Part shown: positions 16,707-26,676 of the stretch, piece after piece
How positions within the stretch are numbered: position 1 is the stretch's first letter
Layout of the letters: each line of letters begins with the position of its first letter
NCBI RefSeq assembly: GCF_004801395.1
Contig: NZ_SSOA01000004.1
Location: forward strand, 62,001 to 126,000
From: Gillisella terrae
GTDB lineage: Bacteria; Pseudomonadota; Alphaproteobacteria; Rhizobiales; Rhizobiaceae
Direction of reading: 5' to 3'
Length of the DNA stretch: 64,000 bases
Position numbers and translations under genes: made by a program
The notes under the pieces: generated by a model
The model's database searches: none
What the model was told of the DNA's origin: nothing
Seen by the model: only the letters and a program-made list of their open reading frames with translations

Positions 16707-18607
16707 CCAGCCCGGCGCAACGAGCCGCCACGTGCGCTCTTGGATGGCTTATCCTCAAACAGGCTCGCCAATTGCTCGGTCATAGCACCTGCCAGTTCGT
16801 CGGCGTCCACAATGGTCACCGCGCGGCGATAATAGCGGGTGACATCATGGCCGATACCGATGGCAAGAAGCTCGACAGGTGAGCGGGTTTCGATCTGGTC
16901 AATAACGGCGCGCAAATGCCGCTCCAGATAATTGCCCGGATTGACCGACAATGTTGAATCATCCACCGGCGCACCGTCGGAAATCATCATCATGATCTTG
17001 CGCTGCTCACGCCGAACCATCAGGCGGTTATGCGCCCACATCAAGGCTTCACCGTCGATGTTTTCCTTGAGCAACCCTTCACGCATCATCAAGCCAAGAT
17101 TGCGGCGTGAGCGACGCCATGGCGCATCGGCAGATTTATAGACGATATGGCGCAAATCATTGAGACGACCGGGTGCTGGCGGCTTGCCACTGGCCAGCCA
17201 TTGCTCACGGCTCTGGCCACCCTTCCACGCCTTGGTGGTAAAGCCCAAAATCTCGACCTTCACGCCGCAACGCTCCAATGTGCGGGCCAGAATATCGGCG
17301 CAGGTTGCCGCAACCGTAATCGGCCGTCCGCGCATCGAGCCAGAATTGTCGATCACCAATGTCACCACGGTGTCGCGGAACTGCGTGTCCTTCTCGCGCT
17401 TGAACGAGAGCGGCTGCATTGGATCAATGATCAAACGGGTCAGACGCGCAGGATCGAGATAGCCCTCTTCGAGATCAAAATCCCAAGAACGGTTCTGCTG
17501 GGCCATCAGGCGGCGCTGCAAACGGTTGGCCAGGCGGCCGACAGCCCCTTGCAAATGCGCAAGCTGTTTGTCGAGGAAGGCGCGCAAACGGTCGAGCTCG
17601 GCTTCATCGCAAAGCTCTTCGGCGGTGATTTCCTCGTCAAAGGCCTCGGTAAAGACCTTGTAATCCACCTTTTCATTGAAATCATCAAACGGGCTGGCGG
17701 GGCGGCGCATTTCGCCGGGGGTCTCGCTATCCTCGTCGCCCTCGTCCGACATGTCGTCGTCGGAAATTTCCGCGCCGTCCATCTCGCCGTCTTCCATCTG
17801 CTCTTCCGCAGATTCACTCTCATCGGCAGGCGCACTCTCAGAGCCTGCTTCCTGCTCGGAATTTTCCTGTTCTTCCTCGCCGCTGCGCTGCTGATCTTCC
17901 TCGGAATTTTCCTCCTCGTTGGAGGATTCTTCCTGATCATCACCGACATCATCGGCCATTTCCATGGCTGACAACATATGGCGCACCACGCGGGCAAAGG
18001 CCTGCTGGTCTTCAACAACGCTTGCCAGATTGGCAAAATCGCCACCGGCCTTTTCTTCAATGAACGAGCGCCACAGATCCAGCACCTTGCCAGCGCTCTC
18101 CGGCGGCTTTTGGCCGGTTACCGATTCGCGCACCATCATGGCAACCGCTTCGGACAGCGGCGCATCTTCCCGGCTGGTAATACCGGCAAAATTGGCTTTG
18201 GCGTATTTTTCGGTGTTCATCGAGTGCAGATTGCTGGCCACACCCTTCATGCGCAGGGCACCGATGGATTCCACCCGCGCCTGCTCCACCGCATCAAACA
18301 CCGCGCGCGCATCCTGCCCTTCCGGGGCCAGCGTCGCGTGGATTTTCTGATCATGGCAGGCAAGGCGCAGCGCCATGGAATCGCCAAGACCGCGCGTCAC
18401 CGCCAGCTCATGGGCGGTCGGGCGCTTGGACAGTTCCGGCAAGCGCACCCGCTCACCGGCCAGCCCCGGCCGTTCATTGGCAAAGGCCACCTCGACATTG
18501 GCATTGCCTGCAATGGAGCGCACGCAGCCGGTTATGGCCCGACGCAAGGGCTCCATATCTGGACCCACGCCGGATTTTGCTCGTGAATTGTCGCCGGGAC
18601 CTGCCAT
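16703..18607 (-). CDS. cobT: Cobaltochelatase subunit CobT
   Basis: 634 residues, the usual CobT length. With CobN and CobS it forms the aerobic-pathway cobaltochelatase that inserts cobalt into hydrogenobyrinic acid a,c-diamide. It has an N-terminal domain, a very acidic stretch (about residues 219-300, dominated by Glu, Asp and Ser) and a C-terminal von Willebrand A domain with the MIDAS motif DNSGS (420-424). It follows cobS by 14 bp. No cobN lies in the window, so the large subunit must be elsewhere, as is common in Rhizobiaceae. Confidence 0.95.
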   Translation of the reverse strand: MAGPGDNSRAKSGVGPDMEPLRRAITGCVRSIAGNANVEVAFANERPGLAGERVRLPELSKRPTAHELAVTRGLGDSMALRLACHDQKIHATLAPEGQDARAVFDAVEQARVESIGALRMKGVASNLHSMNTEKYAKANFAGITSREDAPLSEAVAMMVRESVTGQKPPESAGKVLDLWRSFIEEKAGGDFANLASVVEDQQAFARVVRHMLSAMEMADDVGDDQEESSNEEENSEEDQQRSGEEEQENSEQEAGSESAPADESESAEEQMEDGEMDGAEISDDDMSDEGDEDSETPGEMRRPASPFDDFNEKVDYKVFTEAFDEEITAEELCDEAELDRLRAFLDKQLAHLQGAVGRLANRLQRRLMAQQNRSWDFDLEEGYLDPARLTRLIIDPMQPLSFKREKDTQFRDTVVTLVIDNSGSMRGRPITVAATCADILARTLERCGVKVEILGFTTKAWKGGQSREQWLASGKPPAPGRLNDLRHIVYKSADAPWRRSRRNLGLMMREGLLKENIDGEALMWAHNRLMVRREQRKIMMMISDGAPVDDSTLSVNPGNYLERHLRAVIDQIETRSPVELLAIGIGHDVTRYYRRAVTIVDADELAGAMTEQLASLFEDKPSKSARGGSLRRAG

Positions 18608-18621
18608 GATGATTGCCTTTC

Positions 18622-19614
18622 TCAGGCACCGAGTACGATGTTCGCGGCGCTTTCCTTGAGTTCCACGCCAAAGGAGCGCTGATATTGCTCAGCCACCAAG
18701 GTGCGTTCCAGCTCATCACATTTGTTGAGGAAGGTCACCCGGAAGGCAAAGCCGACATCACCAAAAATCTCGGCATTTTCTGCCCAGGTGATCACGGTAC
18801 GCGGGCTCATGACGGTCGAAAGATCGCCATTGATAAAGGCCGAGCGGGTCATATCGGCCAGACGCACCATCTTGTTGACGTTGTCGCGACCATTTTCCGT
18901 CTCGGCAAAGCCCTTGACCTTGGCCAGAACGATATCGACCTCCTTCTCGTGCGGCAGATAGTTCAAGGTGGTCACGATCGACCAACGGTCCATCTGCGCC
19001 TGATTGATCTGCTGGGTGCCATGGTAAAGGCCGGTGGTGTCACCCAGACCGACCGTATTGGCCGTTGCAAACAGACGGAATGCGGGGTGAGGACGGATAA
19101 CACGGCTCTGATCGAGCAGGGTCAGACGGCCAGAGGATTCCAAAACGCGCTGAATAACAAACATCACGTCTGGACGGCCAGCATCATATTCATCGAACAC
19201 CAGCGCCACATTGTGCTGATAGGCCCAGGGCAGAATACCGTCCTTGAATTCGGTGATCTGCTTGCCGTCTTTCAAAACGATGGCGTCCTTGCCGACCAGA
19301 TCGATACGGCTGACGTGGCTGTCGAGGTTTACACGCACGCAAGGCCAGTTCAGGCGGGCTGCAACCTGCTCGATGTGGGTGGATTTACCGGTACCGTGGA
19401 AGCCGGAAACCATGACGCGACGATTGTGAGCAAAGCCTGCCAGAATGGCCAGCGTGGTTTCGCGGTCAAACAGGTAATCAGGATCGAGATCCGGAACGTA
19501 AGGGTCACTATTGGAATAGGCCGGTACGCGAATGTCGCTGTCGATACCAAAGACCTCCCGAACAGACACAGTGGTATCGGGCAGGTTGGTTATATCAAGA
19601 TCAATTTTGCTCAT
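18622..19614 (-). CDS. cobS: Cobaltochelatase AAA+ subunit CobS
   Basis: 330 residues from ATG 19614, chosen because GGAG lies 6-8 nt upstream; the frame is open 14 codons further. AAA+ ATPase with Walker [10 protein letters not shown] (71-79), Walker [10 protein letters not shown] and sensor block [11 protein letters not shown]. It assembles with CobT in the ATP-dependent cobalt insertion step of cobalamin synthesis. It is the first gene of the cobS-cobT-esterase run and lies 63 bp downstream of the J-domain gene, which runs in the same direction. Confidence 0.95.
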   Translation of the reverse strand: MSKIDLDITNLPDTTVSVREVFGIDSDIRVPAYSNSDPYVPDLDPDYLFDRETTLAILAGFAHNRRVMVSGFHGTGKSTHIEQVAARLNWPCVRVNLDSHVSRIDLVGKDAIVLKDGKQITEFKDGILPWAYQHNVALVFDEYDAGRPDVMFVIQRVLESSGRLTLLDQSRVIRPHPAFRLFATANTVGLGDTTGLYHGTQQINQAQMDRWSIVTTLNYLPHEKEVDIVLAKVKGFAETENGRDNVNKMVRLADMTRSAFINGDLSTVMSPRTVITWAENAEIFGDVGFAFRVTFLNKCDELERTLVAEQYQRSFGVELKESAANIVLGA

Positions 19615-19677
19615 CGTCTCTCCACGCCCGGTGGCATCGACCGGCGCATCTCTCATGCAATCAGGTATAGTCTTTGA

Positions 19678-20307
19678 TTAACAGAAACCTGCCTGCTTTA
19701 ACAATTGGTAGGCCTGAATAACAGCACGAAAACGCTCTTCAGACCCTCTATCTCCGCCATTTGCATCTGGATGATGTTTTTTGACAAGCTCTTTATAGCG
19801 GGTTTTGATGTCTTGCGCGCTGGCACCACCCGCCAAACCCAAGGTATCGAAGGCTTTTGCCTCAAGCGTCTTCAATTTGCGCGCCTGGGGCGTTGCCCGC
19901 GACCCATTGCCGCGCCCTTGATTGACAAAGCCAAACGGATCTTTCAGGCGCGCCTGCGATGCAGCAGAGCCAGAACGGGCCGTGGAATGAATAGGCGAGG
20001 CCTTGGACGCAGACGTATTGACCCCAACCGACCACGTGGGGCGATGACCGGTAATGGCCTCTTTCTGGTAACGGGCAATCTCGCTGTCCGACAGGCCAGA
20101 GAAGTAATTATAGCCCTTGTTGTATTCCTGCACATGCTCGAAGCAGAACAGGAAAAACTTGCCCTCGGCGTTGCGACCCACGGGTGCGCGATGCACACCA
20201 GGGCGCTCACAGCCATCCCATTGACAGGTTGTGGCGGCAGGCTCCGGCTCCGGGCCTTTTTTACGGCGCGTGCGGATTTTGTCGAAATATTTTGAGTCGA
20301 GTTTCAT
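19678..20307 (-). CDS. J-domain protein with C-terminal DnaJ domain
   Basis: 209 residues from ATG 20307 (MKLDSKYFDKIRTRRK). Unlike classical DnaJ, the J domain is at the C-terminus (about residues 147-205) with the HPD motif in KKHHPDANGG. The N-terminal half has a Cys-containing block (CQWDGCERPGVHRAP, FCFEHVQEYNKGYNYF) that may bind metal. It would stimulate an Hsp70 partner; the client is unknown. It lies upstream of cobS and is divergent from bolA, a neighbourhood often seen in Rhizobiales. Confidence 0.88.
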   Translation of the reverse strand: MKLDSKYFDKIRTRRKKGPEPEPAATTCQWDGCERPGVHRAPVGRNAEGKFFLFCFEHVQEYNKGYNYFSGLSDSEIARYQKEAITGHRPTWSVGVNTSASKASPIHSTARSGSAASQARLKDPFGFVNQGRGNGSRATPQARKLKTLEAKAFDTLGLAGGASAQDIKTRYKELVKKHHPDANGGDRGSEERFRAVIQAYQLLKQAGFC

Positions 20308-20426
20308 CCGGGGATTATGGGCCGATACCCATCTCACAACAAGAATTGACAAATCAGAATGTTCTTGCCCTTTTAGAGGCTTTTGCAAAAGACCCTAAAA
20401 AAGCCACCAGCACAGGATGCCAAACC

Positions 20427-20708
20427 ATGTCGATCCGCCAAACCATCGAGCAAAAGCTGACTGAGGCGTTTCAACCGGAACGGCTTATTGTGATGGACGA
20501 AAGCAGCCTGCATGCAGGCCACCAGCCCGACATCACCGGCACCGGCGAGACACATATGCGAGTTCGCATCGTTTCTGCAAGCTTTTCCGGCATGAGCCGC
20601 CTTGCCCGTCACCGCGCCGTCAACGACCTGTTAAAGCCCGAGCTGGACGCAGGCCTGCATGCGCTGGCCATTGAGCCCGCCGCCCCCGGAGAGGCGACGC
20701 GCTGGTAA
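20427..20708 (+). CDS. bolA: BolA-family protein
   Basis: 93 residues from ATG 20427. The BolA signature is intact: MDESSLHAGH near residues 25-34 and THMRVRIVSASFSGMSRLARHRAVNDLL. BolA proteins pair with monothiol glutaredoxins in iron-sulfur cluster handling and affect stress morphology. It is divergent from the J-domain gene and its stop codon lies 2 nt from the convergent aroB stop. A TTGACA at 20346 has no well-placed -10, so its promoter is not assigned. Confidence 0.93.
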   Translation: MSIRQTIEQKLTEAFQPERLIVMDESSLHAGHQPDITGTGETHMRVRIVSASFSGMSRLARHRAVNDLLKPELDAGLHALAIEPAAPGEATRW

Positions 20709-20710
20709 CT

Positions 20711-21853
20711 TTATTGTGTGAGCTTCTCGCGCAAGAAGCTCAGCACCTCCGATGACGGCACATCATCGGCCACAAAGGACTGGCCAATGCCATGGGTGAG
20801 AATGAAGGTCAGTTGACCGCTTTTCACCTTCTTGTCTTGCGCAATCGCCTGCATCAGCACATCAGCGGGCGGCAACTCGCCGGGAATTTCGCTCATGCTG
20901 GTGGGAAGGCCCACCTCTTTCAGGTGTTTTTCCACCCGCTTGGCATCGTCCGGGCTTGCCAGATTGAGCCGGGCTGAAAATTCATGGGCCAGCACCATGC
21001 CAATCGCCACACCTTCACCATGCACCAACCGGCTGCTGTCATACTGTGTTGCCGCTTCCAGCGCGTGGCCAAAGGTGTGGCCGAGATTGAGCAGGGCGCG
21101 GCGGCCGTTTTCACGCTCATCCACCACCACCACATCGGCCTTGGCCTGACACGAGAGCGCAATGGCCTCCGTGCGGGCCGCCCCACCGGCAAACACCGCG
21201 CGCCAATTGCGCTCCAGCCATTCGAAAAACTCCGGCTTGTCGATCAACCCGTATTTGGCAACTTCGGCATAGCCTGCGCGAAATTCACGTTCGCTCAACG
21301 TATTGAGCACGCTGGTATCGGCCAGCACCAGATCAGGCTGATTAAAAATGCCGACCAGATTTTTGCCCTGCCGCGCATTGATGCCAGTCTTGCCGCCCAC
21401 AGACGAATCCACCTGCGACAGAAGCGAGGTGGGTATCTGCACAAACCGCACACCCCGGCGCACAATGCCCGCGGCAAAGCCGGTCAGATCGCCAATCACC
21501 CCGCCGCCCAGCGCAATCACGGTGTCATTGCGCTCAATACGCGCTTCCAAAAGCACATCACAGACCTTGGTGAGGTGATCAAAGCTCTTGGTCTTTTCGC
21601 CAGCAGGAAGCGTGAGCGACACAGCCTCGATGCCATCAACCTCAAGGCTATCCATCAAGGCTTCGAGATAAAGCGGCCCCACATGCTCATCGGTGATGAT
21701 GGCAGCTTTGCGACCCTTGATGCGCGACGAAATCTCGCCGCCAGCCCGCGCCAGCAATCCATCACCAATCAAAATATCATAGGCGCGCTCGCCCAAAGGC
21801 ACATGCACAAGACGCTCAGCCGATGACGTGTTGGAGGATGAAGATTCACTCAT
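20711..21853 (-). CDS. aroB: 3-dehydroquinate synthase
   Basis: 380 residues. It converts DAHP to 3-dehydroquinate, the second step of the shikimate pathway, using NAD and a divalent metal. Visible blocks include the nucleotide-binding ALGGGVIGDLTGFAAGIVRRGVRF (written here as separate motifs ALGGGVIGD and RRGVRFVQIPT), SVGGKTGIN, and the metal-binding HTFGHALE and HGEGVAIGM regions. It overlaps the end of aroK by 8 bases, so the pair is translationally coupled. The N-terminus is Ser-rich and may not be part of the fold. Confidence 0.95.
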   Translation of the reverse strand: MSESSSSNTSSAERLVHVPLGERAYDILIGDGLLARAGGEISSRIKGRKAAIITDEHVGPLYLEALMDSLEVDGIEAVSLTLPAGEKTKSFDHLTKVCDVLLEARIERNDTVIALGGGVIGDLTGFAAGIVRRGVRFVQIPTSLLSQVDSSVGGKTGINARQGKNLVGIFNQPDLVLADTSVLNTLSEREFRAGYAEVAKYGLIDKPEFFEWLERNWRAVFAGGAARTEAIALSCQAKADVVVVDERENGRRALLNLGHTFGHALEAATQYDSSRLVHGEGVAIGMVLAHEFSARLNLASPDDAKRVEKHLKEVGLPTSMSEIPGELPPADVLMQAIAQDKKVKSGQLTFILTHGIGQSFVADDVPSSEVLSFLREKLTQ

Positions 21854-22442
21854 GATTTTTCCTGCCTTGAGTCAGATGGGCAATCACCGCTTCCATGACC
21901 TCTGCGGCAATGACGTCTTTGCGCACATCCCGCGATATCACGGTCACATTGGCGCGCTGGTAGATCGGATAACGCTCATTCATCAAATTTTCGAGGGTCT
22001 GCTTGGGATTTTCGGTTTTCAACAAGGGGCGATGATCGCGCTTGTTGACCCTCTCCCACAACACATCCAGATCGGCCTTCAACCAGACCGAAATACCGCC
22101 GCGCTCAATATGCTTTCGGGTTTTGTCGTTTATAAAGGCACCGCCGCCGGTGGACACCACTTTGGGCCCTGAGCGCAACAGACGCCGGATGACCCGGCCT
22201 TCCAACGCCCGAAATTCCGATTCGCCATAAGTGGCAAACAACTCGCTAATCGTCATGCGCGATACACGCTCGATCTCATTGTCGGTATCGACAAAAGGCA
22301 AGCCCAGTTGATTGGCCACAAGCCTGCCAATCGCCGACTTGCCCGCTCCCATCAATCCGACGAAAATCAGGTTGCGGCGCTTGAGCACTGCACGGGTCCG
22401 CTCAGCCAGCGGGGAAGCAACAAGTGAAATCGAGTGGGTCAT
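21846..22442 (-). CDS. aroK: Shikimate kinase
   Basis: 198 residues. P-loop kinase with Walker A GLMGAGKS (29-36), the shikimate-binding DTD motif in FVDTDNEIE, the GGG block VSTGGGAF and the lid region DHRPLL. It phosphorylates shikimate with ATP. The first 24 residues extend beyond the minimal fold, which is usual in alphaproteobacteria. It is the first gene of the aroK-aroB unit and is divergent from the small membrane-protein/xerD genes. Confidence 0.95.
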   Translation of the reverse strand: MTHSISLVASPLAERTRAVLKRRNLIFVGLMGAGKSAIGRLVANQLGLPFVDTDNEIERVSRMTISELFATYGESEFRALEGRVIRRLLRSGPKVVSTGGGAFINDKTRKHIERGGISVWLKADLDVLWERVNKRDHRPLLKTENPKQTLENLMNERYPIYQRANVTVISRDVRKDVIAAEVMEAVIAHLTQGRKNHE

Positions 22443-22573
22443 CAGCCTTTTGTTACCGTTTTACCACCGTATTGACAAATGCTGCCGCGACGTCAAGCGC
22501 TACTGGCAAATGCGCGCAAGAAAGCAGGGTTTTACAGACAGGCAATCGACGCGCATGATAAAAAATGAAAAAC

Positions 22574-22597
22574 ACAATAAAAAATACAATAAAAAAC
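22574..22597 (+). repeat. 12-bp AT-rich tandem repeat in the leader of a small membrane-protein gene
   Basis: Two tandem copies of ACAATAAAAAAY (22574-22585 and 22586-22597), preceded by a diverged third (GATAAAAAATGA). They lie about 20 nt before the Shine-Dalgarno of the 50-residue gene and are markedly A-rich against the local composition. Confidence 0.7.
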
Positions 22598-22618
22598 ACG
22601 AGGCAAAAGGATCGCTCC

Positions 22619-22771
22619 ATGCCAACATTATTCCGCTTTTTGTTTACCATCGCCACATTGGCGGCAATGGCCTATGCTGTCTTGTGGACATTGGTGATTA
22701 TGGTGGAGCCGCGCCCGCGTGAAATCAGCACAACGGTTTTCCCCATTCAGACAGCACCGCAAACCCCTTAA
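22619..22771 (+). CDS. Small single-pass membrane protein upstream of xerD
   Basis: 50 residues from ATG 22619, with AAAGG (22606-22610) 8 nt upstream. One hydrophobic helix (about residues 3-27, [19 protein letters not shown] and on) is followed by a short charged and Pro-rich tail ([18 protein letters not shown]). I do not recognise a named family, but compact size, a good ribosome site and placement 32 bp before xerD suggest a real gene. The longer open frame starting at 22565 reads through the A-rich repeat and is unlikely to be its start. Confidence 0.7.
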   Translation: MPTLFRFLFTIATLAAMAYAVLWTLVIMVEPRPREISTTVFPIQTAPQTP

Positions 22772-22803
22772 AAACCGTACGGCTTCAGGACAAAAGACAC
22801 CCT

Positions 22804-23751
22804 ATGATTGATCTGAGCAAAGCCCGCATTGAAGCTTTTCTGGAGATGATGAGCGCCGAGCGAGGGGCTGCGGGCAACACGCTGATATCCTATGAGCATG
22901 ATCTGAATGATCTTCACGGCTTCCTCAAAGAGCGTCAGGTGAGCCTTATGGAGGCTGTCAGCGCCGATCTTTCGGCCTATCTGGGCGATCTTGCCCGGCG
23001 TGGGTTTGAGGCGTCTTCTCAGGCGCGCAGGCTTTCCACCATGCGGCAGTTTTATAAATTTCTCTACGCTGAGGGACTGCGCGGTGATGATCCGACATCG
23101 ATCATTGATGCGCCGAAAAAAGGACAGTCTCTGCCGAAAATCCTCTCCATCGCGCAGGTCGATAAACTCTTGCTGCTGGCCGCCGAAGAAGCGGAGCTTG
23201 AAGGACCGGACCGGTTGAACCGGTTGCGCATGCTGGCCCTTTTGGAACTTCTCTATGCCACCGGCATGCGGGTCAGCGAGCTGGTATCGCTGCCTGCCAA
23301 TGTGCTGGGCAAGCAGGAGCGCTTTTTGGTGATCCGCGGCAAGGGCAACAAGGAGCGACTTGTGCCTCTGTCGCGCTCGGCCATTGAGGCGTTGAAACGC
23401 TACGGCGAGGCAAGACGGCAACATCAGGAGGCAAAGGGCAAGGAAAGCGGCTTTCTTTTTCCCTCCATCAGCAAAGAAGGGTATTTGCCTCGGCAGGTTT
23501 TTGCCCGCGAATTGAAAGACCTTGCCATTCGCGCTGGCTTGAATGCGGATGCGGTCTCCCCACATGTGCTCAGACACGCTTTTGCAAGTCACCTGCTGGA
23601 AAACGGTGCTGATCTGCGCGTTGTGCAGGAATTACTGGGACATAGCGACATTTCGACGACACAAATTTATACCCATGTCCTCGAAGAAAGGCTCCAGATG
23701 CTGGTACAAACGCATCACCCCCTTGCAAAACGGGGCAAAAACCCCGATTAG
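22804..23751 (+). CDS. xerD: Site-specific tyrosine recombinase XerD
   Basis: 315 residues. It resolves chromosome dimers at dif with XerC and FtsK. The N-terminal SAM-like DNA-binding domain (about 5-90) precedes the catalytic domain with Arg156 (GMRVSEL), Lys180 (RGKGNKER), His254 and Arg257 (SPHVLRH), His280 (LLGH) and the nucleophile Tyr289 (QIYTHV). All six catalytic residues are present. It does not look mobile-element-linked: it is followed by accA, and no att sites are seen nearby. Confidence 0.93.
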   Translation: MIDLSKARIEAFLEMMSAERGAAGNTLISYEHDLNDLHGFLKERQVSLMEAVSADLSAYLGDLARRGFEASSQARRLSTMRQFYKFLYAEGLRGDDPTSIIDAPKKGQSLPKILSIAQVDKLLLLAAEEAELEGPDRLNRLRMLALLELLYATGMRVSELVSLPANVLGKQERFLVIRGKGNKERLVPLSRSAIEALKRYGEARRQHQEAKGKESGFLFPSISKEGYLPRQVFARELKDLAIRAGLNADAVSPHVLRHAFASHLLENGADLRVVQELLGHSDISTTQIYTHVLEERLQMLVQTHHPLAKRGKNPD

Positions 23752-23967
23752 AAGCCCCGGCAAAGAGGATGGTTCATCCTTGCAGTCATGGAACGAGCAA
23801 TCGCGCCAGAAGATTATCGAGACAACGTGTTGAGCGGATTGTCCAAAACAGACCGGATGCATGACACATTTTTTGCGAAAAAATGAATTTCTTCAATCCC
23901 TTTTGCACCACAGCTGCGGTGCATCGCATCTGAATGACAGGCAGAGTAACGGATCGGAACGGATATC

Positions 23968-24921
23968 ATGATCAATTATCTCGACTTCGAAAAACCCATT
24001 TCGGACCTCGAAGGCAAAATTCACGAGCTGAAAAAGCTGAAGGGTGAAGATGAAAGCATCGACACGTCTGAAGAAATCAGCCGTTTGGAAGTCCGTGTCC
24101 GCGAGGCTATGGAAGATATTTATTCCAAGCTGAACCCCTGGCAGAAAACGCAAGTGGCGCGCCATCCCCAGCGCCCGCATTTTGTCAATTATGCAGCGCG
24201 CCTGTTCACCGATTTCACGCCCCTGGCGGGCGATCGGAAATTCTCCGAGGATGCCGCCATTCAGGCCGGACTTGGCCGTTTTCGCGGGCAGCCCGTTGCG
24301 ATCATCGGGCAGGAAAAGGGCAATGACACCAAGTCTCGCCTCAAGCACAATTTCGGCAGTCCTCGCCCTGAAGGCTACCGTAAGGCCATTCGCGTCATGG
24401 AACTGGCTGATCGTTTTGGTCTGCCGGTGATTTCGCTGGTGGATACGGCTGGTGCCTATCCGGGCGTTGGTGCCGAAGAACGCGGCCAGGCCGAAGCCAT
24501 TGCTCGCTCAACCGAGATGTGCCTCAACCTCAAGACACCGCTGGTTTCCGTGGTGATCGGCGAAGGTGGCTCTGGTGGTGCCATTGCCATTGCCACCGGC
24601 AACCGGGTCTATATGCTCGAACACGCCATTTATTCGGTGATCTCTCCCGAAGGTGCTGCTTCTATTCTGTGGCGCGATTCCACCCGCGCCAAGGAAGCGG
24701 CCACCAATATGAAGATCACCGCCACCGATCTGAAGGGCTTTGGCATCATTGATGACATTATCCCGGAGCCGGTGGGCGGTGCCCATCGCAACCCGGAAAC
24801 CGTGATTGATCGCACCGGCGAAACAATTGCAGCCGCCCTTGCCGACATGGCTGGCCAAAGTGGCGAGGCGCTTCGCAATGCGCGCCGCCAAAAATTCCTC
24901 GACATCGGACGGAATCTGTAA
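23968..24921 (+). CDS. accA: Acetyl-CoA carboxylase carboxyltransferase subunit alpha
   Basis: 317 residues. With AccD it transfers the carboxyl group from biotin to acetyl-CoA in the first committed step of fatty acid synthesis. The N-terminal coiled coil (DLEGKIHELKKL and following) and the core blocks RFRGQPVAIIGQEKG, LVDTAGAYPGVGAEERGQ and GEGGSGGAIAI are standard. The 216-bp spacer after xerD has no gene. Its own promoter is likely there but was not assigned. Confidence 0.96.
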   Translation: MINYLDFEKPISDLEGKIHELKKLKGEDESIDTSEEISRLEVRVREAMEDIYSKLNPWQKTQVARHPQRPHFVNYAARLFTDFTPLAGDRKFSEDAAIQAGLGRFRGQPVAIIGQEKGNDTKSRLKHNFGSPRPEGYRKAIRVMELADRFGLPVISLVDTAGAYPGVGAEERGQAEAIARSTEMCLNLKTPLVSVVIGEGGSGGAIAIATGNRVYMLEHAIYSVISPEGAASILWRDSTRAKEAATNMKITATDLKGFGIIDDIIPEPVGGAHRNPETVIDRTGETIAAALADMAGQSGEALRNARRQKFLDIGRNL

Positions 24922-25138
24922 AAACGTGATCAATGAGCGGCCCCGTTTTGCAAAAATGTGCAGCGGGGCTGTTCAAAATTTGTGCGCTATGGCGTAGGTT
25001 GCAGCGCTTGCGCATTAGCCCTGAAAATGTTTACCATTTGGAAACTATGTTCTAGCAGTATTGGCTGGCAGAATGCGGCTCTTGCATGGGTCAGAACTGT
25101 AGCTTGCCGAATTTCGTAATGAGACCTGATTGAGCTCA

Positions 25139-26440
25139 ATGATGCGTCTGCACACCGCCACTTTGCTGATTGCCACCACTGCCCTTCTGGCAGGCTGTAA
25201 CGACACGCTTGACAGCGTGGGCGATAAAAAGCTGCCGAGCAACATTTCCAACAAGGTCGAGCAACCACTGCCCTCGTCCATTCTGGCCGAGATGAAAGCC
25301 AAGGGCATGGAGCGCAACTCGCCGATTGCCATTCGCATTTTCAAAGAAGAAGGCGTGTTGGAGATCTGGAAGGCCAAGACCGATGGCCGCTATGAAAAAA
25401 TCGCCAGCTACGAGATTTGCGCCTGGTCTGGCAGGCTTGGACCAAAAGAAAAAGAAGGCGATCGGCAAGCGCCGGAAGGATTTTATAATCTCACCCCTGC
25501 CAATCTGAACCCCTATTCGAAATATTACCTCGCCATCAACACCGGCTTTCCCAATCGCTATGATGCGGTCAACAACCGCACCGGCAGCAATCTGATGATT
25601 CATGGGGCCTGCTCGTCATCCGGTTGCTATTCGATGACGGATGCGCAAATTCTGGAAATTTACGCCTTTGCGCGCGACGCCTTCCGCGGTGGTCAGCAAA
25701 CGGTGCAGCTGGAAGCCTTTCCCTTCCGCATGACGGCCGACAATATGGCGCGTCACCGCTTCAGCCCGCATTATGGCTTCTGGCAAATGCTGAAGGCGGG
25801 ATACGATCAGTTTGAGATTACCAAACAGCCGCCGCAGGTTGCGGTTTGCGACAAGAAATACGTGTTCAACAAGCAGGTTGACGGCGGAAAAGGCCTGAAC
25901 CCGGCCGGGGCCTGCCCAGCCATGAGCACACCACCGCAATTGGTTGCGGCTGTCGCGTCCTACAATGCTGCTTATGATCGTGATTACGCCAAGGCGTTGA
26001 AGAAATACGCCGACAAGGTCTGGTATGATCCCACCGAGGCCGAGCGCAAGGCGCTGGTTGCCAAGCTGAAAGTGGGGCATGATCTGGCATTTGCGCCAAC
26101 CGGATCAGCCTTGAAGGCCGGAAAATTGCTGGAACTTTCGCAGGTAGACGACCCTGCCAACCCGGTTATTGATCCGAACAAGGCCAAGACACCAGCCCTT
26201 TTTGCCTCGCTTGATAACTCCAGCAAGACGTCAAGACTGCCGCAAGATGCTGGCCCGACCGTTCAATCGGCCAATGCCGTCGATGCGTCGTCCACGGCGA
26301 CTGTACCCTTGCCTGCCGTCGGGCCGGTTCCCACGGCCAACCCGATCTTGCCAGCGCTGCCGCAGCCAACCGCTGTGGCCATGGATGCGCCAGCAGAGCC
26401 AGCGGCCAAGCCATTCTGGAAATTCTGGGCATCAAAGTGA
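25139..26440 (+). CDS. Lipoprotein with L,D-transpeptidase (YkuD) domain, YafK/DpaA-like
   Basis: 433 residues from ATG 25139 (ATG 25142 is also possible). A lipoprotein signal peptide ends in the lipobox LLAGC (Cys20). The YkuD domain follows at about 60-190 with His155 in MIHGACSSSGC and the predicted nucleophile Cys163. The sequence around it (SSSGCYSM) is like YafK/DpaA, which in Escherichia coli detaches Braun lipoprotein from peptidoglycan, rather than the SHGCIR type of classical transpeptidases. A long Ala/Pro-rich tail ends in FWKFWASK. Hydrolase or transpeptidase activity cannot be decided. Its end overlaps the GTG of the TusA-like gene. Confidence 0.85.
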   Translation: MMRLHTATLLIATTALLAGCNDTLDSVGDKKLPSNISNKVEQPLPSSILAEMKAKGMERNSPIAIRIFKEEGVLEIWKAKTDGRYEKIASYEICAWSGRLGPKEKEGDRQAPEGFYNLTPANLNPYSKYYLAINTGFPNRYDAVNNRTGSNLMIHGACSSSGCYSMTDAQILEIYAFARDAFRGGQQTVQLEAFPFRMTADNMARHRFSPHYGFWQMLKAGYDQFEITKQPPQVAVCDKKYVFNKQVDGGKGLNPAGACPAMSTPPQLVAAVASYNAAYDRDYAKALKKYADKVWYDPTEAERKALVAKLKVGHDLAFAPTGSALKAGKLLELSQVDDPANPVIDPNKAKTPALFASLDNSSKTSRLPQDAGPTVQSANAVDASSTATVPLPAVGPVPTANPILPALPQPTAVAMDAPAEPAAKPFWKFWASK

Positions 26441-26670
26441 GGGATGCGCTTGAGCAAGCTTATGACCTCAAAGGGCTGAAATGCCCTTTGCCGGTGCTAA
26501 AAACCCGTAAGCGTCTGGCCACCATGCACAGTGGGGCTGTGCTGGTGGTGGAAACCACCGATCCACTGGCCGTGATCGACATTGCGCACCTATGTCAGGA
26601 AGATGGCCACACGCTGCGCTTGAGCGAGAAAACGCCCGACGGCCATCGATTTGAGATCATCAAGGCATAG
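26437..26670 (+). CDS. TusA/SirA-like sulfurtransferase-family protein
   Basis: 77 residues from a GTG start (26437-26439) that overlaps the previous stop as GTGA. It carries the family motif CPLPVLK with Cys16. TusA-family proteins relay persulfide sulfur, for example for tRNA thiolation or molybdenum-cofactor enzymes. Translational coupling to a peptidoglycan-type lipoprotein is unexpected and may only reflect compact packing. It converges with the COG0523 GTPase gene with 6 bp between stop codons. Confidence 0.85.
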   Translation: MRDALEQAYDLKGLKCPLPVLKTRKRLATMHSGAVLVVETTDPLAVIDIAHLCQEDGHTLRLSEKTPDGHRFEIIKA

Positions 26671-26676
26671 ACTGGT

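Noticed and set aside
18613-19677. A 354-codon plus-strand open frame
   Set aside because: It is antisense to cobS, which has intact AAA+ motifs.
22804-23751. Tyrosine recombinase as a sign of an integrated element
   Set aside because: All features are those of housekeeping XerD, with essential genes on both sides and no att repeats.
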